Source: Occultella aeris (GTDB taxonomy: Bacteria > Actinomycetota > Actinomycetes > Actinomycetales > Beutenbergiaceae). From it: 64,000 nt of DNA. Position numbers and translations under genes: made by a program. The stretch covers positions 27,967-91,966 of the forward strand of contig NZ_CACRYJ010000066.1 of the NCBI RefSeq assembly GCF_902703175.1, given 5' to 3'. How positions within the stretch are numbered: the first letter of the stretch is position 1; each line of letters starts with the position of its first letter. Below, one piece after another: positions 47,809 to 57,308 of this stretch. The notes beneath the pieces are model-generated. The model worked only from the letters and a program-made list of their open reading frames with translations. It had not been told where the DNA came from and did no database searches.

Positions 47809-49411
47809 GGGTCCTCCTCAGGATGCTCAGGATGTCACGGTCCGCGGCGAACACCGCACCACACACTGCCGCCGCGGCGAGGATGGCGCCCAGCAGGCCG
47901 GCCATCACGGCGGCGAGGCCGGAGCGCCCGGCGAGGTCGAGGACCGCGTCGGTGGCCCACCGGCCCACCAACGAGCCGACCACGGCACCACCACCGCAGA
48001 CCAGTACCGTCCGAGCGGTCGCCCGCGTCACGGAGCCGGGCAGGGCCCGCGCGAACGCGACAAGCAGGGCCAGGCCGGCCACGGTCATCCCGATGCTGTG
48101 CCCAAGGCCAAGTACGGCCAGCGTCGCCGCGGGTGCTCCGCCGTCGGGCGCCACCACCCGCACACCGACGGCGCAGGCGACGGTCACCACGAGCCACCCG
48201 CCCGCGGTCGCTGCCACGGCCACCCGCTGGCGGTCGAGCGCGAACAGGGCCCGGCCGACGTGGAAGATCATCGCCAGGCCGACCACGCCGGGTGCCATGA
48301 GCGTCAGCGCCAACGTCATCCCGGCGGTGTCGTTGCCGAGCGCGAAGACGGCCTCCGCCGCCGGGGCCACGGCCAGCAGGGCAGCCATGCCCAGCATCGA
48401 GACGGCCAGCACCGCCCGCGTCGACCCGTCGGCGGTGCGGGCGAACTGGTCCCGGTGCCCGTTCGAGGCGAGCTCGGCGAGGCGAGGGAACACGGCGGTG
48501 GCGAGCGGGATAGCGAGCACCGCGTACGGCAGCAGATAGACCGCCTGGGTCCACTGGAACACGTTGATGGTGCCCTCCGCGCCGCCCTTGCGGGCCAGCA
48601 GCACGACGGCCAGGACGCTGACCTGCTGCGCCACGAGGGAACCGATGCCGGCGAGCGCGAGGGCGCCGGCCCGGCGGGCCACCCCGGGCGGGAACCGCAG
48701 GGTCGGGCGCAGGCGGACCCCACAACGGCGGACCGGGATCAGCAGCGGCAGGGACAGCACCGCGACCCCCGCAGTGGTGCCCCAGGCAAGCCAGGCCAGT
48801 GCGGCGTCCGAGAGCTGGCCCGGCTGGTCCTGCATCCCGTCCGCGAGCGCGCCGAACGCGACGTAGCTGAGGATGACGACAGTCGAGGACACCAGCGGCG
48901 CCAGCGCCGGTGCCAGGAAGCGCCGGTGCGCCTGCAGGACGCCGGTCAGCACCACTCCGATGCCGTACAACACGACCTGCGGTGCGAAGACGATCAGGAA
49001 GAAGGTGGTCAGGTCCTCCTGAGCGGCGGGGTTCCCCCCGACCGACTGCGGCAGTGCCTCGGCGATCGGCCGGGCCAGCAGGGTCAGCGCGAGCGCGATC
49101 GGGATCAGCGCGAGCATCGCCCAGGTGAGCAGCGCCGAGGAGATCCGGTCCACGTCGGCCTGGATCTTCCGGGCCAGCGGTGCCGCGAGCAGCGGGATGA
49201 CGGCGCCGGCGAGCGCGCCGCCCGCGACCACCTCGTACAGCACGTTCGGGACAGTGTTCGCGGTGGCGTAGGCGTTGCCGACGGCGGTCGCACCGACGGT
49301 CTTGGCCTGCACCCACCAGCGGCCGAAGCCGACCAGGCGGGACGCCACGGTGAGGACGGCGATCATGGTCGCCGCACCGGCGACGCCACCGAGCAGGCGG
49401 CGTGAGCTCAC
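47801..49411 (-). CDS. MurJ/MviN-like lipid-linked oligosaccharide flippase
   Basis: A 536-residue MOP-superfamily membrane protein with about 14 helices. The N-terminal part (ASRLVGFGRWWVQAKTVGATAVGNAYATANTVPN) and the GGALAGAVIPLL helix follow MurJ, the lipid II flippase. It may be a paralog rather than the essential MurJ, because its neighbours are a PNPT-like protein and a GT4 enzyme. GTG 49411 gives a GTGA overlap with the upstream stop; a start 15 bp earlier at 49426 is possible. Confidence 0.85.
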   Translation of the reverse strand: MSSRRLLGGVAGAATMIAVLTVASRLVGFGRWWVQAKTVGATAVGNAYATANTVPNVLYEVVAGGALAGAVIPLLAAPLARKIQADVDRISSALLTWAMLALIPIALALTLLARPIAEALPQSVGGNPAAQEDLTTFFLIVFAPQVVLYGIGVVLTGVLQAHRRFLAPALAPLVSSTVVILSYVAFGALADGMQDQPGQLSDAALAWLAWGTTAGVAVLSLPLLIPVRRCGVRLRPTLRFPPGVARRAGALALAGIGSLVAQQVSVLAVVLLARKGGAEGTINVFQWTQAVYLLPYAVLAIPLATAVFPRLAELASNGHRDQFARTADGSTRAVLAVSMLGMAALLAVAPAAEAVFALGNDTAGMTLALTLMAPGVVGLAMIFHVGRALFALDRQRVAVAATAGGWLVVTVACAVGVRVVAPDGGAPAATLAVLGLGHSIGMTVAGLALLVAFARALPGSVTRATARTVLVCGGGAVVGSLVGRWATDAVLDLAGRSGLAAVMAGLLGAILAAAAVCGAVFAADRDILSILRRTRA

Positions 49412-50271
49412 GCCGTCCGGCCCCAACCGTCCACCCGGCGCAGCACCGGGGTCTCCTCGATGACCTTGGAGAAGCTGACCCGCTCGCTCAGCAGCGTTGC
49501 CGCCACCACGGCACCGAGGCCGATCCCGCGAACGCGCCTACTCGGGTGCAGCGCGAACGCGGTGCCCACCAGGGCACCGAGCGCGTTCGCGCCGGTGTCG
49601 CCCATCATGGTCCGCTCGGCGAGGTCGCCGGACCAGGAGGCCACGATCACGGCGAGCGCGCCGGTAGCGAGCGGGGCGCCCGGCCCGCCCGTGAGGGCCA
49701 GCGGTGCGGCGAGCGCGCCCGCGGCCTTCAGGCCACGGCCGGGACGCAGGTCGAACAGGTTGATGAGGTTCGCGGTGCCCGCCACGAGGGCGCCCGAGGT
49801 GAGCACATCGAGTCCGCGGCCGGCCGCCGCGCGGACGGCCGTGCCGGTCTCGCCCGGGTCGGTAGCGGCGCGCTCACCCATCCGGGTGCCGATGGCGGCG
49901 GCGACCACGGCCGACGCGCCGATGCCGAGGAGCTTGATGGCGCCGGTGGTCACCTCACCCCGGGCGAGGGCGCCGAGGTGCCCGCGCAAGCCCTTGGAGG
50001 CGGGTGCGCCGGGGTCGAGGTCGTCGACAGCCCCGAGGGCACCACCCACGGCGGCGGCGAGGGCGCCGGCAGCACCGGCCCGCCCGCCGGCGCCCAGCGC
50101 TGCCCCGACGGCCCCCTGGGCGGTGGCCACACCACCGAGCAGGCTGACCGTGTTGCCGCGGTAGTTGCTGCGCTGCCAACGCGCCGCGCCGCCCGGGGTG
50201 GCCTCCCGCAGCACGACGGACGCGGCCAGGGTCAGGCCGCCGCCGAGGAGCGCCGCGGCCAGCCGGCTCAT
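49408..50271 (-). CDS. PNPT-superfamily (MraY/WecA-like) sugar-phosphate transferase homolog, divergent
   Basis: A 287-residue membrane protein, shorter than MraY or WecA (about 320-400). It retains DDLD (83-86), the loop SKGLRGHLGALARG, NLINLFDLRPGRGL (168-181) and GDTGANALG (224-232). The histidine cluster (HHH or HIHH) near the C terminus is missing. It may transfer a sugar phosphate to a polyprenyl phosphate, or be a modified or inactive relative. The stop overlaps the flippase start and its start overlaps the steB/mctB stop (ATGA). Confidence 0.78.
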   Translation of the reverse strand: MSRLAAALLGGGLTLAASVVLREATPGGAARWQRSNYRGNTVSLLGGVATAQGAVGAALGAGGRAGAAGALAAAVGGALGAVDDLDPGAPASKGLRGHLGALARGEVTTGAIKLLGIGASAVVAAAIGTRMGERAATDPGETGTAVRAAAGRGLDVLTSGALVAGTANLINLFDLRPGRGLKAAGALAAPLALTGGPGAPLATGALAVIVASWSGDLAERTMMGDTGANALGALVGTAFALHPSRRVRGIGLGAVVAATLLSERVSFSKVIEETPVLRRVDGWGRTA

Positions 50272-51335
50272 CCCTCGCCGTCCGTGGCGTCGTCGGTCGG
50301 CTCAGTGTCGCCGGTGTCGTCTGAGCCGGCCGGGGCGTCCACGGGGCCCGGGGCGAACGTCGCCGGGTCGGGCGGGGTCAGGGTCGTCGGCTCCGGGATG
50401 ACCGCGGTGACGCCCTCGGCGAAGCCATAGCTCGCGGGGGCTCCACCCGTGGTCGCGGCAACCGCGAGCGGCACGGTCACCTGCCCGGTGATGGTGCCGA
50501 CGCCGTCCACCGTGGTCACGACCGAGGCGGCCGCCTCGTCGGCGCGAACGGCCCGGACCAGGTCACCCTGGAACGCGTCCCCACCGGCCAGCACGGATGC
50601 CTCGCCGGCACCGGCCAGATCCACGGCGAGGCCGGTGTAGACGACATTGGCCTCGGCCAGCTCGGTGACCGCCGCTTCGTCGGCCGGTTCCTCGACCAGC
50701 TCCGGCGCGATCACGACGGTGGCGTACGCTGGCGCGGTCGGCGCGCCCACCTCGGTGATCAGCTCGCTGCTGATCAGGAGTTCGTAGAGGTTCTCGGCCT
50801 CGGCGGACCGGGCTTCGAGGTTCGCCGGGTCCCGCAGCGTCAGGGCCTGGCCCAACGCCTGACCGAGGATGGTCTCGGTGCTGGCGTCGGCGGCGGGCGC
50901 GGGGTTCAGGTAACCGACCAGGCTCTGGGCGATCCCGGAGCGGAACGCGCGCTCGGTGGGGTCGGCCCAGCGCTCATTGACCGCCACCCGGGCGGTCACG
51001 GTGGCGTCGGACTGCTCCAGGCGGGTCATCACGGCCTCCGTCACCTCCGGGTTCGCGCCCGGCAGCTCCACGACGGCCACGGACCGGTCCTCGAGGACGC
51101 CGCCGAGCAGGGCCGGGGCGGACGCGGAGATGAACTCCGAGCGACGCTGCAGGTTCACCTCGGCAACATCGAGCTCGGCGCGCAGCGCCTCCTTCTCCTC
51201 GCGCAGCAGCTCCACCTGACCGGTCAGCTCGTCGGCGATGTAGTCGCGCAGCGGCCCGGCGCCGAGCACGATGCCGACGGCGAGCGCGAGGAACACCGAG
51301 ATCAGGGAGACGATGTGGTAGCGGAAGTCGATCAC
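50268..51335 (-). CDS. MctB/SteB-family membrane protein
   Basis: A 355-residue protein with one N-terminal helix (IVSLISVFLALAVGIVLGAGPL), a coiled segment (LLREEKEALRAELDVAEVNLQRR) and a large extracytoplasmic domain with an acidic tail. The MIDFRYHIVSL start is diagnostic. Family members are known as the mycobacterial copper-tolerance protein MctB and the corynebacterial SteB, which acts with SteA at the division site. Next to steA here, the SteB role is plausible. GTG start with AGAAGGAAAA upstream. Confidence 0.9.
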   Translation of the reverse strand: MIDFRYHIVSLISVFLALAVGIVLGAGPLRDYIADELTGQVELLREEKEALRAELDVAEVNLQRRSEFISASAPALLGGVLEDRSVAVVELPGANPEVTEAVMTRLEQSDATVTARVAVNERWADPTERAFRSGIAQSLVGYLNPAPAADASTETILGQALGQALTLRDPANLEARSAEAENLYELLISSELITEVGAPTAPAYATVVIAPELVEEPADEAAVTELAEANVVYTGLAVDLAGAGEASVLAGGDAFQGDLVRAVRADEAAASVVTTVDGVGTITGQVTVPLAVAATTGGAPASYGFAEGVTAVIPEPTTLTPPDPATFAPGPVDAPAGSDDTGDTEPTDDATDGEG

Positions 51336-51392
51336 GTGTGGGTTTTCCTTCTCGGTCTCAGGCCGGGGCAGGTGGGGCGTCGGGACGGCGAG

Positions 51393-52580
51393 CTAGCCGC
51401 CGAACAGGCCCCGGATCCAGGACCAGATGTCATCGAACCGGGCCAGCAGGATCCCGAAGAACGCCTGGCCGGCCGGCGTGGAGGCCAGCGCGGCGATCAG
51501 TGCCGCTAGGCCGGCCAGGATCAGGCCGGTGACCTGCCAGTTGGAGATGCGGTGCCGGTACAGGCGGGAGACACCCTTGGCGTCGATGAGCTTCCCGCCG
51601 ACCCGCAGCCGGGTCAGGAATGTCGAGGCCATCCCGGAGCGTCCCTTGTCGAGGAACTCCACGAGGGTCTCGTGGGTGCCGACGGCCACGATCAGCGCGG
51701 CACCCTTGTCGTCGGCGAGGAGCATCGCGATGTCCTCGGACGTGCCCGTGGCCGGGAACACCACGTGGGGAACGTCGAGCTGCTCCACGCGTTCCAGTCC
51801 GGGTGCGCGACCGTCGCGGTAGGCGTGCACCACCACCTCGGCACCGCTGCGCAGGGTCTTGTCCGAGACGGAGTCCATGTCCCCGACGATCAGGTCGGGT
51901 TTGAGCCCGTCCTCGATGATCGCGTCGGCGCCGCCGTCCACACCGATCAGGATCGGCCGGTACTCGCGCACGTACGAGCGCAGCATGGCCAGGTCCTCCT
52001 TGTAGGAGTACCCGCGGACCACGATCAGCACGTGCCGGCCCTCGATCTTGGTGGTGATCCTCGGCACGCCGACGCCGTCGAGCAGGAGCTCTCGCTCCCG
52101 CTTCATGTAGTCCATGGTGTTCGCGGCGAACGCCTCGAGCTGTACCGACAGGCCCGCCCGGGCGTCCTCCATCGCGGCCGCGACGCTCGCATCGTCCTGG
52201 CGGGTGCCCTCGGCAACCACCGAGCCGGCCGCGTCGAAGACGGTGCCACCGTCGATCCGGACGGTGGTGCCCTCCTTGAGGGTCATCACGTCCGGGCCGA
52301 GGTCGTCGATCAGCGGGATTCCCGCGTCGACGAGGATCTGCGGGCCGAGGTTCGGATAACGCCCGGAGGTGGACTTCGCGGCGTTCAGCACCGCGGTCGG
52401 CTTCACCGCGACCAGCGCCTCCGCGGAGACCCGGTCGATGTCCTCGTGGTCGATGACGGCGACCTCGCCCGCCCGCAGGCGCTTCGTCAACGACTTGGTA
52501 CGCGGGTCCACGCGGACATGGTGGAGCGCATCGGAGGGCGCGTTGGCGTCACTCGATCGACGTCGGAGCAGGGATCTCAT
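51393..52580 (-). CDS. steA: SteA-like division-ring protein
   Basis: A 395-residue protein. The central domain resembles thiamin-pyrophosphokinase folds (IVGDMDSVSDKTLRSGAEVVVHAY). An N-terminal region has KRLRAGEVAVIDHEDIDRV and a C-terminal membrane helix WQVTGLILAGLAALIAALAS. In corynebacteria SteA and SteB recruit and regulate peptidoglycan hydrolysis at the septum. It lies 5 bp after recN and 57 bp before steB/mctB. Confidence 0.9.
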   Translation of the reverse strand: MRSLLRRRSSDANAPSDALHHVRVDPRTKSLTKRLRAGEVAVIDHEDIDRVSAEALVAVKPTAVLNAAKSTSGRYPNLGPQILVDAGIPLIDDLGPDVMTLKEGTTVRIDGGTVFDAAGSVVAEGTRQDDASVAAAMEDARAGLSVQLEAFAANTMDYMKRERELLLDGVGVPRITTKIEGRHVLIVVRGYSYKEDLAMLRSYVREYRPILIGVDGGADAIIEDGLKPDLIVGDMDSVSDKTLRSGAEVVVHAYRDGRAPGLERVEQLDVPHVVFPATGTSEDIAMLLADDKGAALIVAVGTHETLVEFLDKGRSGMASTFLTRLRVGGKLIDAKGVSRLYRHRISNWQVTGLILAGLAALIAALASTPAGQAFFGILLARFDDIWSWIRGLFGG

Positions 52581-52585
52581 CGAGC

Positions 52586-54322
52586 CTATGGTCCCACGCC
52601 CGTTCGTTCGAGGAGTTCTGCGGCATGCCGCATGGCGGTGTCGGAGTCCGCGTCGCCACTGAGCATGCGGGCCAGCTCGGCCTCGCGTTCGGCGCCCAGC
52701 ACCTCACGGATGTCGCTGTTCGTCACCGCATCCGCACCGTCGTGCGTGGTCTTGGTGACCACCACGTGCCGGTCCGCGTAGGCGGCGACCTGAGCCAGGT
52801 GGGTGACGATGATCACCTGGGTGTGGCGGGCCAGCTCGGCCAGCCGGCGACCCACCTCGACGGCGGCCCGTCCGCCGACGCCGGCGTCCACCTCGTCGAA
52901 CACGAACGTGGGCAACGCGCGATCGGTGGAGGTCGCCTGCTCCCGGGCGAGTGCGACCTCGATCGCCAGCATCACGCGGGACATCTCACCGCCGGAGGCG
53001 CCCTTGGCGAGCGGGCGTGCGGGCGCCCCGCGGTGGGCGACCAGGAGCAGTTCGACGTCCTCGGCGCCCCACCCGGCGAGCTCCTCGCGCGGAGTCAGGA
53101 GCACCTCGATGCTCGCGCCACCCATGGCGAGCCCCGCGAGCTCGGCGTTCACGGCACTGGCCATCCTGGCCGCCGCATCCCGGCGTCCGGCGGTCAGGGC
53201 CGCGGCGGCGGCCGACTCGGCCTCGGTGGCCTCGGCGGCCCTGGCCTCGAGCGCGTCCCGGCCGGCCCCCGGTGCCGTGAGTTCTCCGATCCGCTCCCGA
53301 GCCGAGGCCGCGTGGGCGAGCACGGCGGCGAGGGGATCGTCGTCGCCCGGGTCGGCGTAGGCGCGGGTCAGCTCGCCGAGGGCGGAGCGCCGGTCGTGTA
53401 CCCGTTCGAGCCGATCCGGGTCCGCCTCGAGGGCGCTGGCGTAACTGCTGATCTCGGTGACGAGGTCGCTGAGCTGGTAGGACATCTGGGCCAGTCGGGC
53501 GGACCAGTCCGCGAGCGAGGCATCGAAGCCCTCCGCGGCGGCGAGGGCTCGGCGTGCCGCCTCGACCAGAGCGACTGCGTTCGGCGCCTCCAGCGTGTCC
53601 TCCGTGCCGGCCAGTGCGGCGTGCGCCTGCTCCGCGGCCAGCCGTAGCTCCTCGACGTTCCCGAGCCGTTCGGCCTCGTCCCGGAGCGTGGCGAGCTCGC
53701 CGGGCACGGGTTCGAGGGCGTCGATGCGTTCCAGGTCGCGTTCGAGCCTGGCCAGTTCGGCGCGGCGGTCCTCGACCTCGGCGTCCCAGGCCGCGAGCTC
53801 GTGCTCCAGTGCCCGACGGCGGGTGTGGGCCTGGGTGAATGCCGTCAGGGTGTCGAGGTGCTCAGGGCCCGCGAACGCGTCGAGTGCCTGGCGCTGGTGT
53901 GCGCTGGACCGCAGGCGAAGCTGGTCGCTCTGCCCGTGCACGGTCACCAGTTCGGCGCCCACGTCCGCGAGGAGGCCCTGCGGGACGGTGCGGCCGCCGA
54001 GGTGCGCACGCGAGCGTCCGGCTGCGGCCACCGTTCGCAGCACGATCAGGGCGTCGTCGTCGAGCAGTGCACCGGCGTCGGCAGCGAGGTCGAGCGCCGG
54101 GTGGCCACTCGGGGGCACGAGCCGGCCCTCCACGGAGGCGGTGTCCGCGCCGGGGCGTACCGCACCGGCGTCGGCCTTGCCGCCGAGCAGCAGGTCGAGC
54201 CCGGTCAGTACCATCGTCTTGCCGGCGCCGGTCTCCCCGGTGATGACGGTCAGGCCCGGGGAGAGCTCGATCCGGGCGGACACGATCACACCGAGGTTCT
54301 CGATGCGGATCTCCTCGATCAT
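52586..54322 (-). CDS. recN: DNA repair ATPase RecN
   Basis: A 578-residue SMC-like protein for double-strand break repair. Walker A GETGAGKTM at the N terminus, long coiled-coil arms (ELAAWDAEVEDRRAELARLERD), signature ASGGEMSRVML and Walker B TFVFDEVDAGVGG at the C terminus. ATG overlaps the nadK stop (ATGA). Confidence 0.96.
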   Translation of the reverse strand: MIEEIRIENLGVIVSARIELSPGLTVITGETGAGKTMVLTGLDLLLGGKADAGAVRPGADTASVEGRLVPPSGHPALDLAADAGALLDDDALIVLRTVAAAGRSRAHLGGRTVPQGLLADVGAELVTVHGQSDQLRLRSSAHQRQALDAFAGPEHLDTLTAFTQAHTRRRALEHELAAWDAEVEDRRAELARLERDLERIDALEPVPGELATLRDEAERLGNVEELRLAAEQAHAALAGTEDTLEAPNAVALVEAARRALAAAEGFDASLADWSARLAQMSYQLSDLVTEISSYASALEADPDRLERVHDRRSALGELTRAYADPGDDDPLAAVLAHAASARERIGELTAPGAGRDALEARAAEATEAESAAAAALTAGRRDAAARMASAVNAELAGLAMGGASIEVLLTPREELAGWGAEDVELLLVAHRGAPARPLAKGASGGEMSRVMLAIEVALAREQATSTDRALPTFVFDEVDAGVGGRAAVEVGRRLAELARHTQVIIVTHLAQVAAYADRHVVVTKTTHDGADAVTNSDIREVLGAEREAELARMLSGDADSDTAMRHAAELLERTGVGP

Positions 54323-55167
54323 GGCGCCTCCCGACCGCCCCGCCAGCCGGCCACCGGGAGGTTGAACTTGCCGACCAGGCGGTCGGTGAACGGGGCCAGG
54401 TTGAGCCGGGCCAGCCGCACCGGCTCGGCGCCGCGGACCACGTCGATGTGAGAGCCGGGCGGGGCGTCGATCCGCCGTCGGCCGTCACACCACACCACCG
54501 CGGAGGAGTAGCTGCGGGCCAGGATCTCCACGGACATGCGCGAGTCCGGGCCGACCACGAGCGGCCGGGCGAAGAGCGCGTGGGCACTGATCGGGGTGAG
54601 CAGCATGGCCTCGACGTCGGGCCAGACCACCGGGCCGCCCGCGGAGAACGCGTAGGCGGTGGAGCCGGTGGGCGTAGCCAGCACCACGCCGTCGCACCCG
54701 AACGTCGACAGGCCGCGCTCGTCGATGCCGATGGCCACCTCGATCATCCGCTCGCGCTCGCTCTTCTCGACGCTGGCCTCGTTGATGGCCCAGCCGTGGT
54801 GGAGCTCGTCCGAGTCGGGTCGCTGCACGGTCACGTCCAGCGTCATCCGTTCCTCGACGACGTAGTCCCGCTCGGCGGCCCGGCGCACCACGTCGGCGAC
54901 CCGGTCCACCTCGGACTCGGCGAGGAACCCCACGTGGCCGAGGTTGATGCCGACCAGCGGGGTCTCGCGGCCGCGGATGAGTTCCGCGGCACGCAGGATC
55001 GTGCCGTCCCCGCCGAGCACGATCGCGAGCTCGATGTCGCCGTCGTCGACCTCCGACTCCTCGATCGGGGTCATCCCCCGGTCCCGTAGTCCCGAGGCCA
55101 CCGACTCCGCCGTGTGCACCGCAGCCGGCCGGGTCGGGTGGGTCAGGATCAGGACCCGGCGGCTCAT
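54319..55167 (-). CDS. nadK: NAD kinase
   Basis: A 282-residue enzyme phosphorylating NAD to NADP. Key motifs: GGDGTILRAAE, NLGHVGFLAE, conserved Asn-Glu in WAINEASVEK, and FGCDGVVLATPTGSTAYAFSAGGP. Overlaps recN and tlyA by ATGA, and thus is tightly coupled to both. Confidence 0.97.
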   Translation of the reverse strand: MSRRVLILTHPTRPAAVHTAESVASGLRDRGMTPIEESEVDDGDIELAIVLGGDGTILRAAELIRGRETPLVGINLGHVGFLAESEVDRVADVVRRAAERDYVVEERMTLDVTVQRPDSDELHHGWAINEASVEKSERERMIEVAIGIDERGLSTFGCDGVVLATPTGSTAYAFSAGGPVVWPDVEAMLLTPISAHALFARPLVVGPDSRMSVEILARSYSSAVVWCDGRRRIDAPPGSHIDVVRGAEPVRLARLNLAPFTDRLVGKFNLPVAGWRGGREAP

Positions 55168-56003
55168 GGCGCCGACCCCGCGGGGCCGTTCTCGATGGCG
55201 ACCGCGATCATCGCGTCGATCTCCTCCGGAGTCGGGAACACGCCGTCGCCGGCGCGAAGGTGGACGAAGTACTCGACGTTACCGCTCGGCCCGGGCAGCG
55301 GGCTGGCCACGACGGCCCGCAGGGCCAGGCCGAGCTCGGCCGCGGCGCGGGCGACGGTGCGCACGGCGTCGGCGTGCAGGGCGACATCGCGCACCACTCC
55401 CCCGGAACCGAGCCGCTCCCGGCCCACCTCGAACTGCGGCTTGACCATCAGGAGGAAGTCGGCGTCCGGGGCGACGGCGCCGACCAGCGCGGGCAGCACC
55501 AGGGTCAGCGAGATGAAGGAGAGGTCCCCGACCACGAGTTCCGGTGCGGGGGCCACGTCGGCGGGGGTGAGGGAGCGGACGTTCGTGCGGTCCCGGACGG
55601 TGACCCTCTCGTCGGTCTGAAGCTCCCAGACGAGCTGGCCGTACCCGACGTCCACGGCCACCACATGGGCGGCGCCACGCCGCAGCAGCACATCGGTGAA
55701 GCCGCCGGTGGAGGCGCCGGCGTCGAGGGCGCGACGACCCGCGACCCGTGGGGCGGCGCCGGCGAGGGCGTCGAGCGCTCCGGCCAGCTTGTGGCCTCCC
55801 CGGGAGGCGTACTCCGGTTCGATGCCCTCGGCCGGCGGCAGGACGCGCACGGCCTGGGCCGGGTCGAGCTGGGTGGCCGCCTTGGTGGCGGTCGTGCCGT
55901 CGAGCAGCACGCGGGAGCCGTCGATCAGTTCGGCGGCATGCTGACGCGACCGGGCCAGCCCCCGGCGGACCAGCTCGGCATCCAGGCGCGCCCGACGCGC
56001 CAC
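55164..56003 (-). CDS. tlyA: TlyA-type rRNA 2'-O-methyltransferase
   Basis: A 279-residue protein with an N-terminal S4 RNA-binding domain (RLDAELVRRGLARSRQHAAELI) and an FtsJ-like methyltransferase domain (ALDAGASTGGFTDVLLRRG, MVKPQFEVGR). Mycobacterial TlyA methylates 16S and 23S rRNA at the capreomycin site. GTG 56003 begins one base after the stop of the 58-residue gene. Confidence 0.95.
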   Translation of the reverse strand: MARRARLDAELVRRGLARSRQHAAELIDGSRVLLDGTTATKAATQLDPAQAVRVLPPAEGIEPEYASRGGHKLAGALDALAGAAPRVAGRRALDAGASTGGFTDVLLRRGAAHVVAVDVGYGQLVWELQTDERVTVRDRTNVRSLTPADVAPAPELVVGDLSFISLTLVLPALVGAVAPDADFLLMVKPQFEVGRERLGSGGVVRDVALHADAVRTVARAAAELGLALRAVVASPLPGPSGNVEYFVHLRAGDGVFPTPEEIDAMIAVAIENGPAGSAP

Positions 56004-56004
56004 G

Positions 56005-56181
56005 TCAGTTCTCGGCCTGGGTGAGCCGGTCCTGGAGCACCCGGTACACGTTCTCGAACGCCTCGACGTGCTGGCTCAGCGGCGCCTCGGACATGCCACC
56101 AAGAGCCGTGAGGGCGGCCTCGATCTCGGGGTCGTCGAACTCGGCCGGCTCGTCGTACACGGTGTCGTCACTGGGGGGCAC
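56005..56181 (-). CDS. Small 58-residue acidic protein between HAD and tlyA genes
   Basis: GTG 56181 follows AGGGAGAA. The 58-residue product (VPPSDDTVYDEPAEFDD..., ending in RVLQDRLTQAEN) is acidic in its first half and helical in the second. It ends one base before the tlyA start, so it must be read to couple the two. A similarly placed small gene is known between the HAD and tlyA genes in mycobacteria; function unknown. Confidence 0.85.
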   Translation of the reverse strand: MPPSDDTVYDEPAEFDDPEIEAALTALGGMSEAPLSQHVEAFENVYRVLQDRLTQAEN

Positions 56182-56228
56182 GGTCGTTCTCCCTTCGCCT
56201 GACCCACGCTACCTGCCCCGCGACGCGC

Positions 56229-57308
56229 TCACTCGGAGGCGAGGCGCAACGGTGGAAAGTCGGCGGGCAGTACGGAGGTGTCGGCTCTGGCAGTGCCGAC
56301 GGCGTCGCTGGCCGCCCAGGCCGCAGCGGCGGCTGCGCGGAACTCGTCCAGGGAGACGGTGGTGGGGTCCGATCCGGCGGTCAGAGTGAGCTCGCCGCCG
56401 ACCCTGGTGAGGATGAGCGTCGCGTCATCGACGCGGGCGGCGGCCGCGCCACAGGTCCAGGCTCCCTGGCGCCGGTGCGGCTCGGGGTGTGCGTGGGCGA
56501 GGCCACGTAGGTCCGCGGCGAGGAACGTCGGCCGCTCCCCCGGGACGGCCCGGAGCACCTCGGTGATCTGGTCGACGCCGGTGAGCACGTGCAGGCTCGG
56601 ATAGCCGGCGGCCCGGGCACCGGCGATGTCGGTGTCCAGCCGGTCGCCGACCACGAGCGGGCGCTCGGCGTCGGAGCGGCGGGCGGCCTGGTGGAAGATC
56701 GAGGCCTGCGGCTTGCCGGTCGAACGCGGGGTGACACCGGTGGCGTGCACGACGGCCGCCACGAGCGAGCCGTTCCCGGGAGCCATGCCGCGGTCGGTGG
56801 GCAGGGTCGCGTCCAGGTTCGAGGCGATGTATCCGGCACCCGCACGGATCGCGTACACGGCCTCGGCGAGGTCCGTCCAGCCGAGGGTCGGTGCGAAGCC
56901 CTGGACCACGACGGTGGGCGCGTCGTCCGCGGAGGCAACGACCGTGAGCCCTTCGGCGAGCATCGCCTGCCGGAGCCCGTCACCACCGATGGTCAGCACC
57001 CGGGTCGTCGCGTCCGCCTCGGAGGCGACCAGTGCCGCGGCCGCCTGGGCGGCCGTGGTGACCTCGTCGGCGCGGGTCGGGATGTCGAGCTCGGTCAGGT
57101 GATCTGCGACGGTCTGCGGGGCGCGCGCGGCGTTGTTCGTCACGTACATGACCCGCATGCCTGCGGCTCGGGCGCCGATCACCGCCTCCGGCGCATGCGG
57201 AACACCGAGCGCGCCTCGATACACGACGCCGTCGAGGTCGAGGAGGGCGACGTCGTAGGCGTTCTGCAGCGGCCCGCTCGAGCCGAGCAAGGTGGCGCCA
57301 GTCGTCAC
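56229..57308 (-). CDS. HAD-IIA hydrolase (NagD/phosphoglycolate phosphatase type)
   Basis: A 359-residue phosphatase. Motif I is LLDLDGVVYRG (nucleophile Asp), with the TNNAARAP segment, Lys in STGKPQASIF and VGDRLDTDIAGARAAG. The extra C-terminal region of about 90 residues (from AWTCGAAAARVDD) is not part of the core and looks like a small alpha/beta domain. GTG start overlaps the stop of the Arg-rich gene (GTGA). Substrate unknown. Confidence 0.9.
   Translation of the reverse strand: MTTGATLLGSSGPLQNAYDVALLDLDGVVYRGALGVPHAPEAVIGARAAGMRVMYVTNNAARAPQTVADHLTELDIPTRADEVTTAAQAAAALVASEADATTRVLTIGGDGLRQAMLAEGLTVVASADDAPTVVVQGFAPTLGWTDLAEAVYAIRAGAGYIASNLDATLPTDRGMAPGNGSLVAAVVHATGVTPRSTGKPQASIFHQAARRSDAERPLVVGDRLDTDIAGARAAGYPSLHVLTGVDQITEVLRAVPGERPTFLAADLRGLAHAHPEPHRRQGAWTCGAAAARVDDATLILTRVGGELTLTAGSDPTTVSLDEFRAAAAAAWAASDAVGTARADTSVLPADFPPLRLASE

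Noticed and set aside
44866..48300. Very long open frame on the plus strand opposite pyrG, the GT4 gene and the flippase gene
   Set aside because: High GC removes stop codons in antisense frames; the product is His/Arg/Gly-rich without domain features, while the minus-strand genes have clear motifs.
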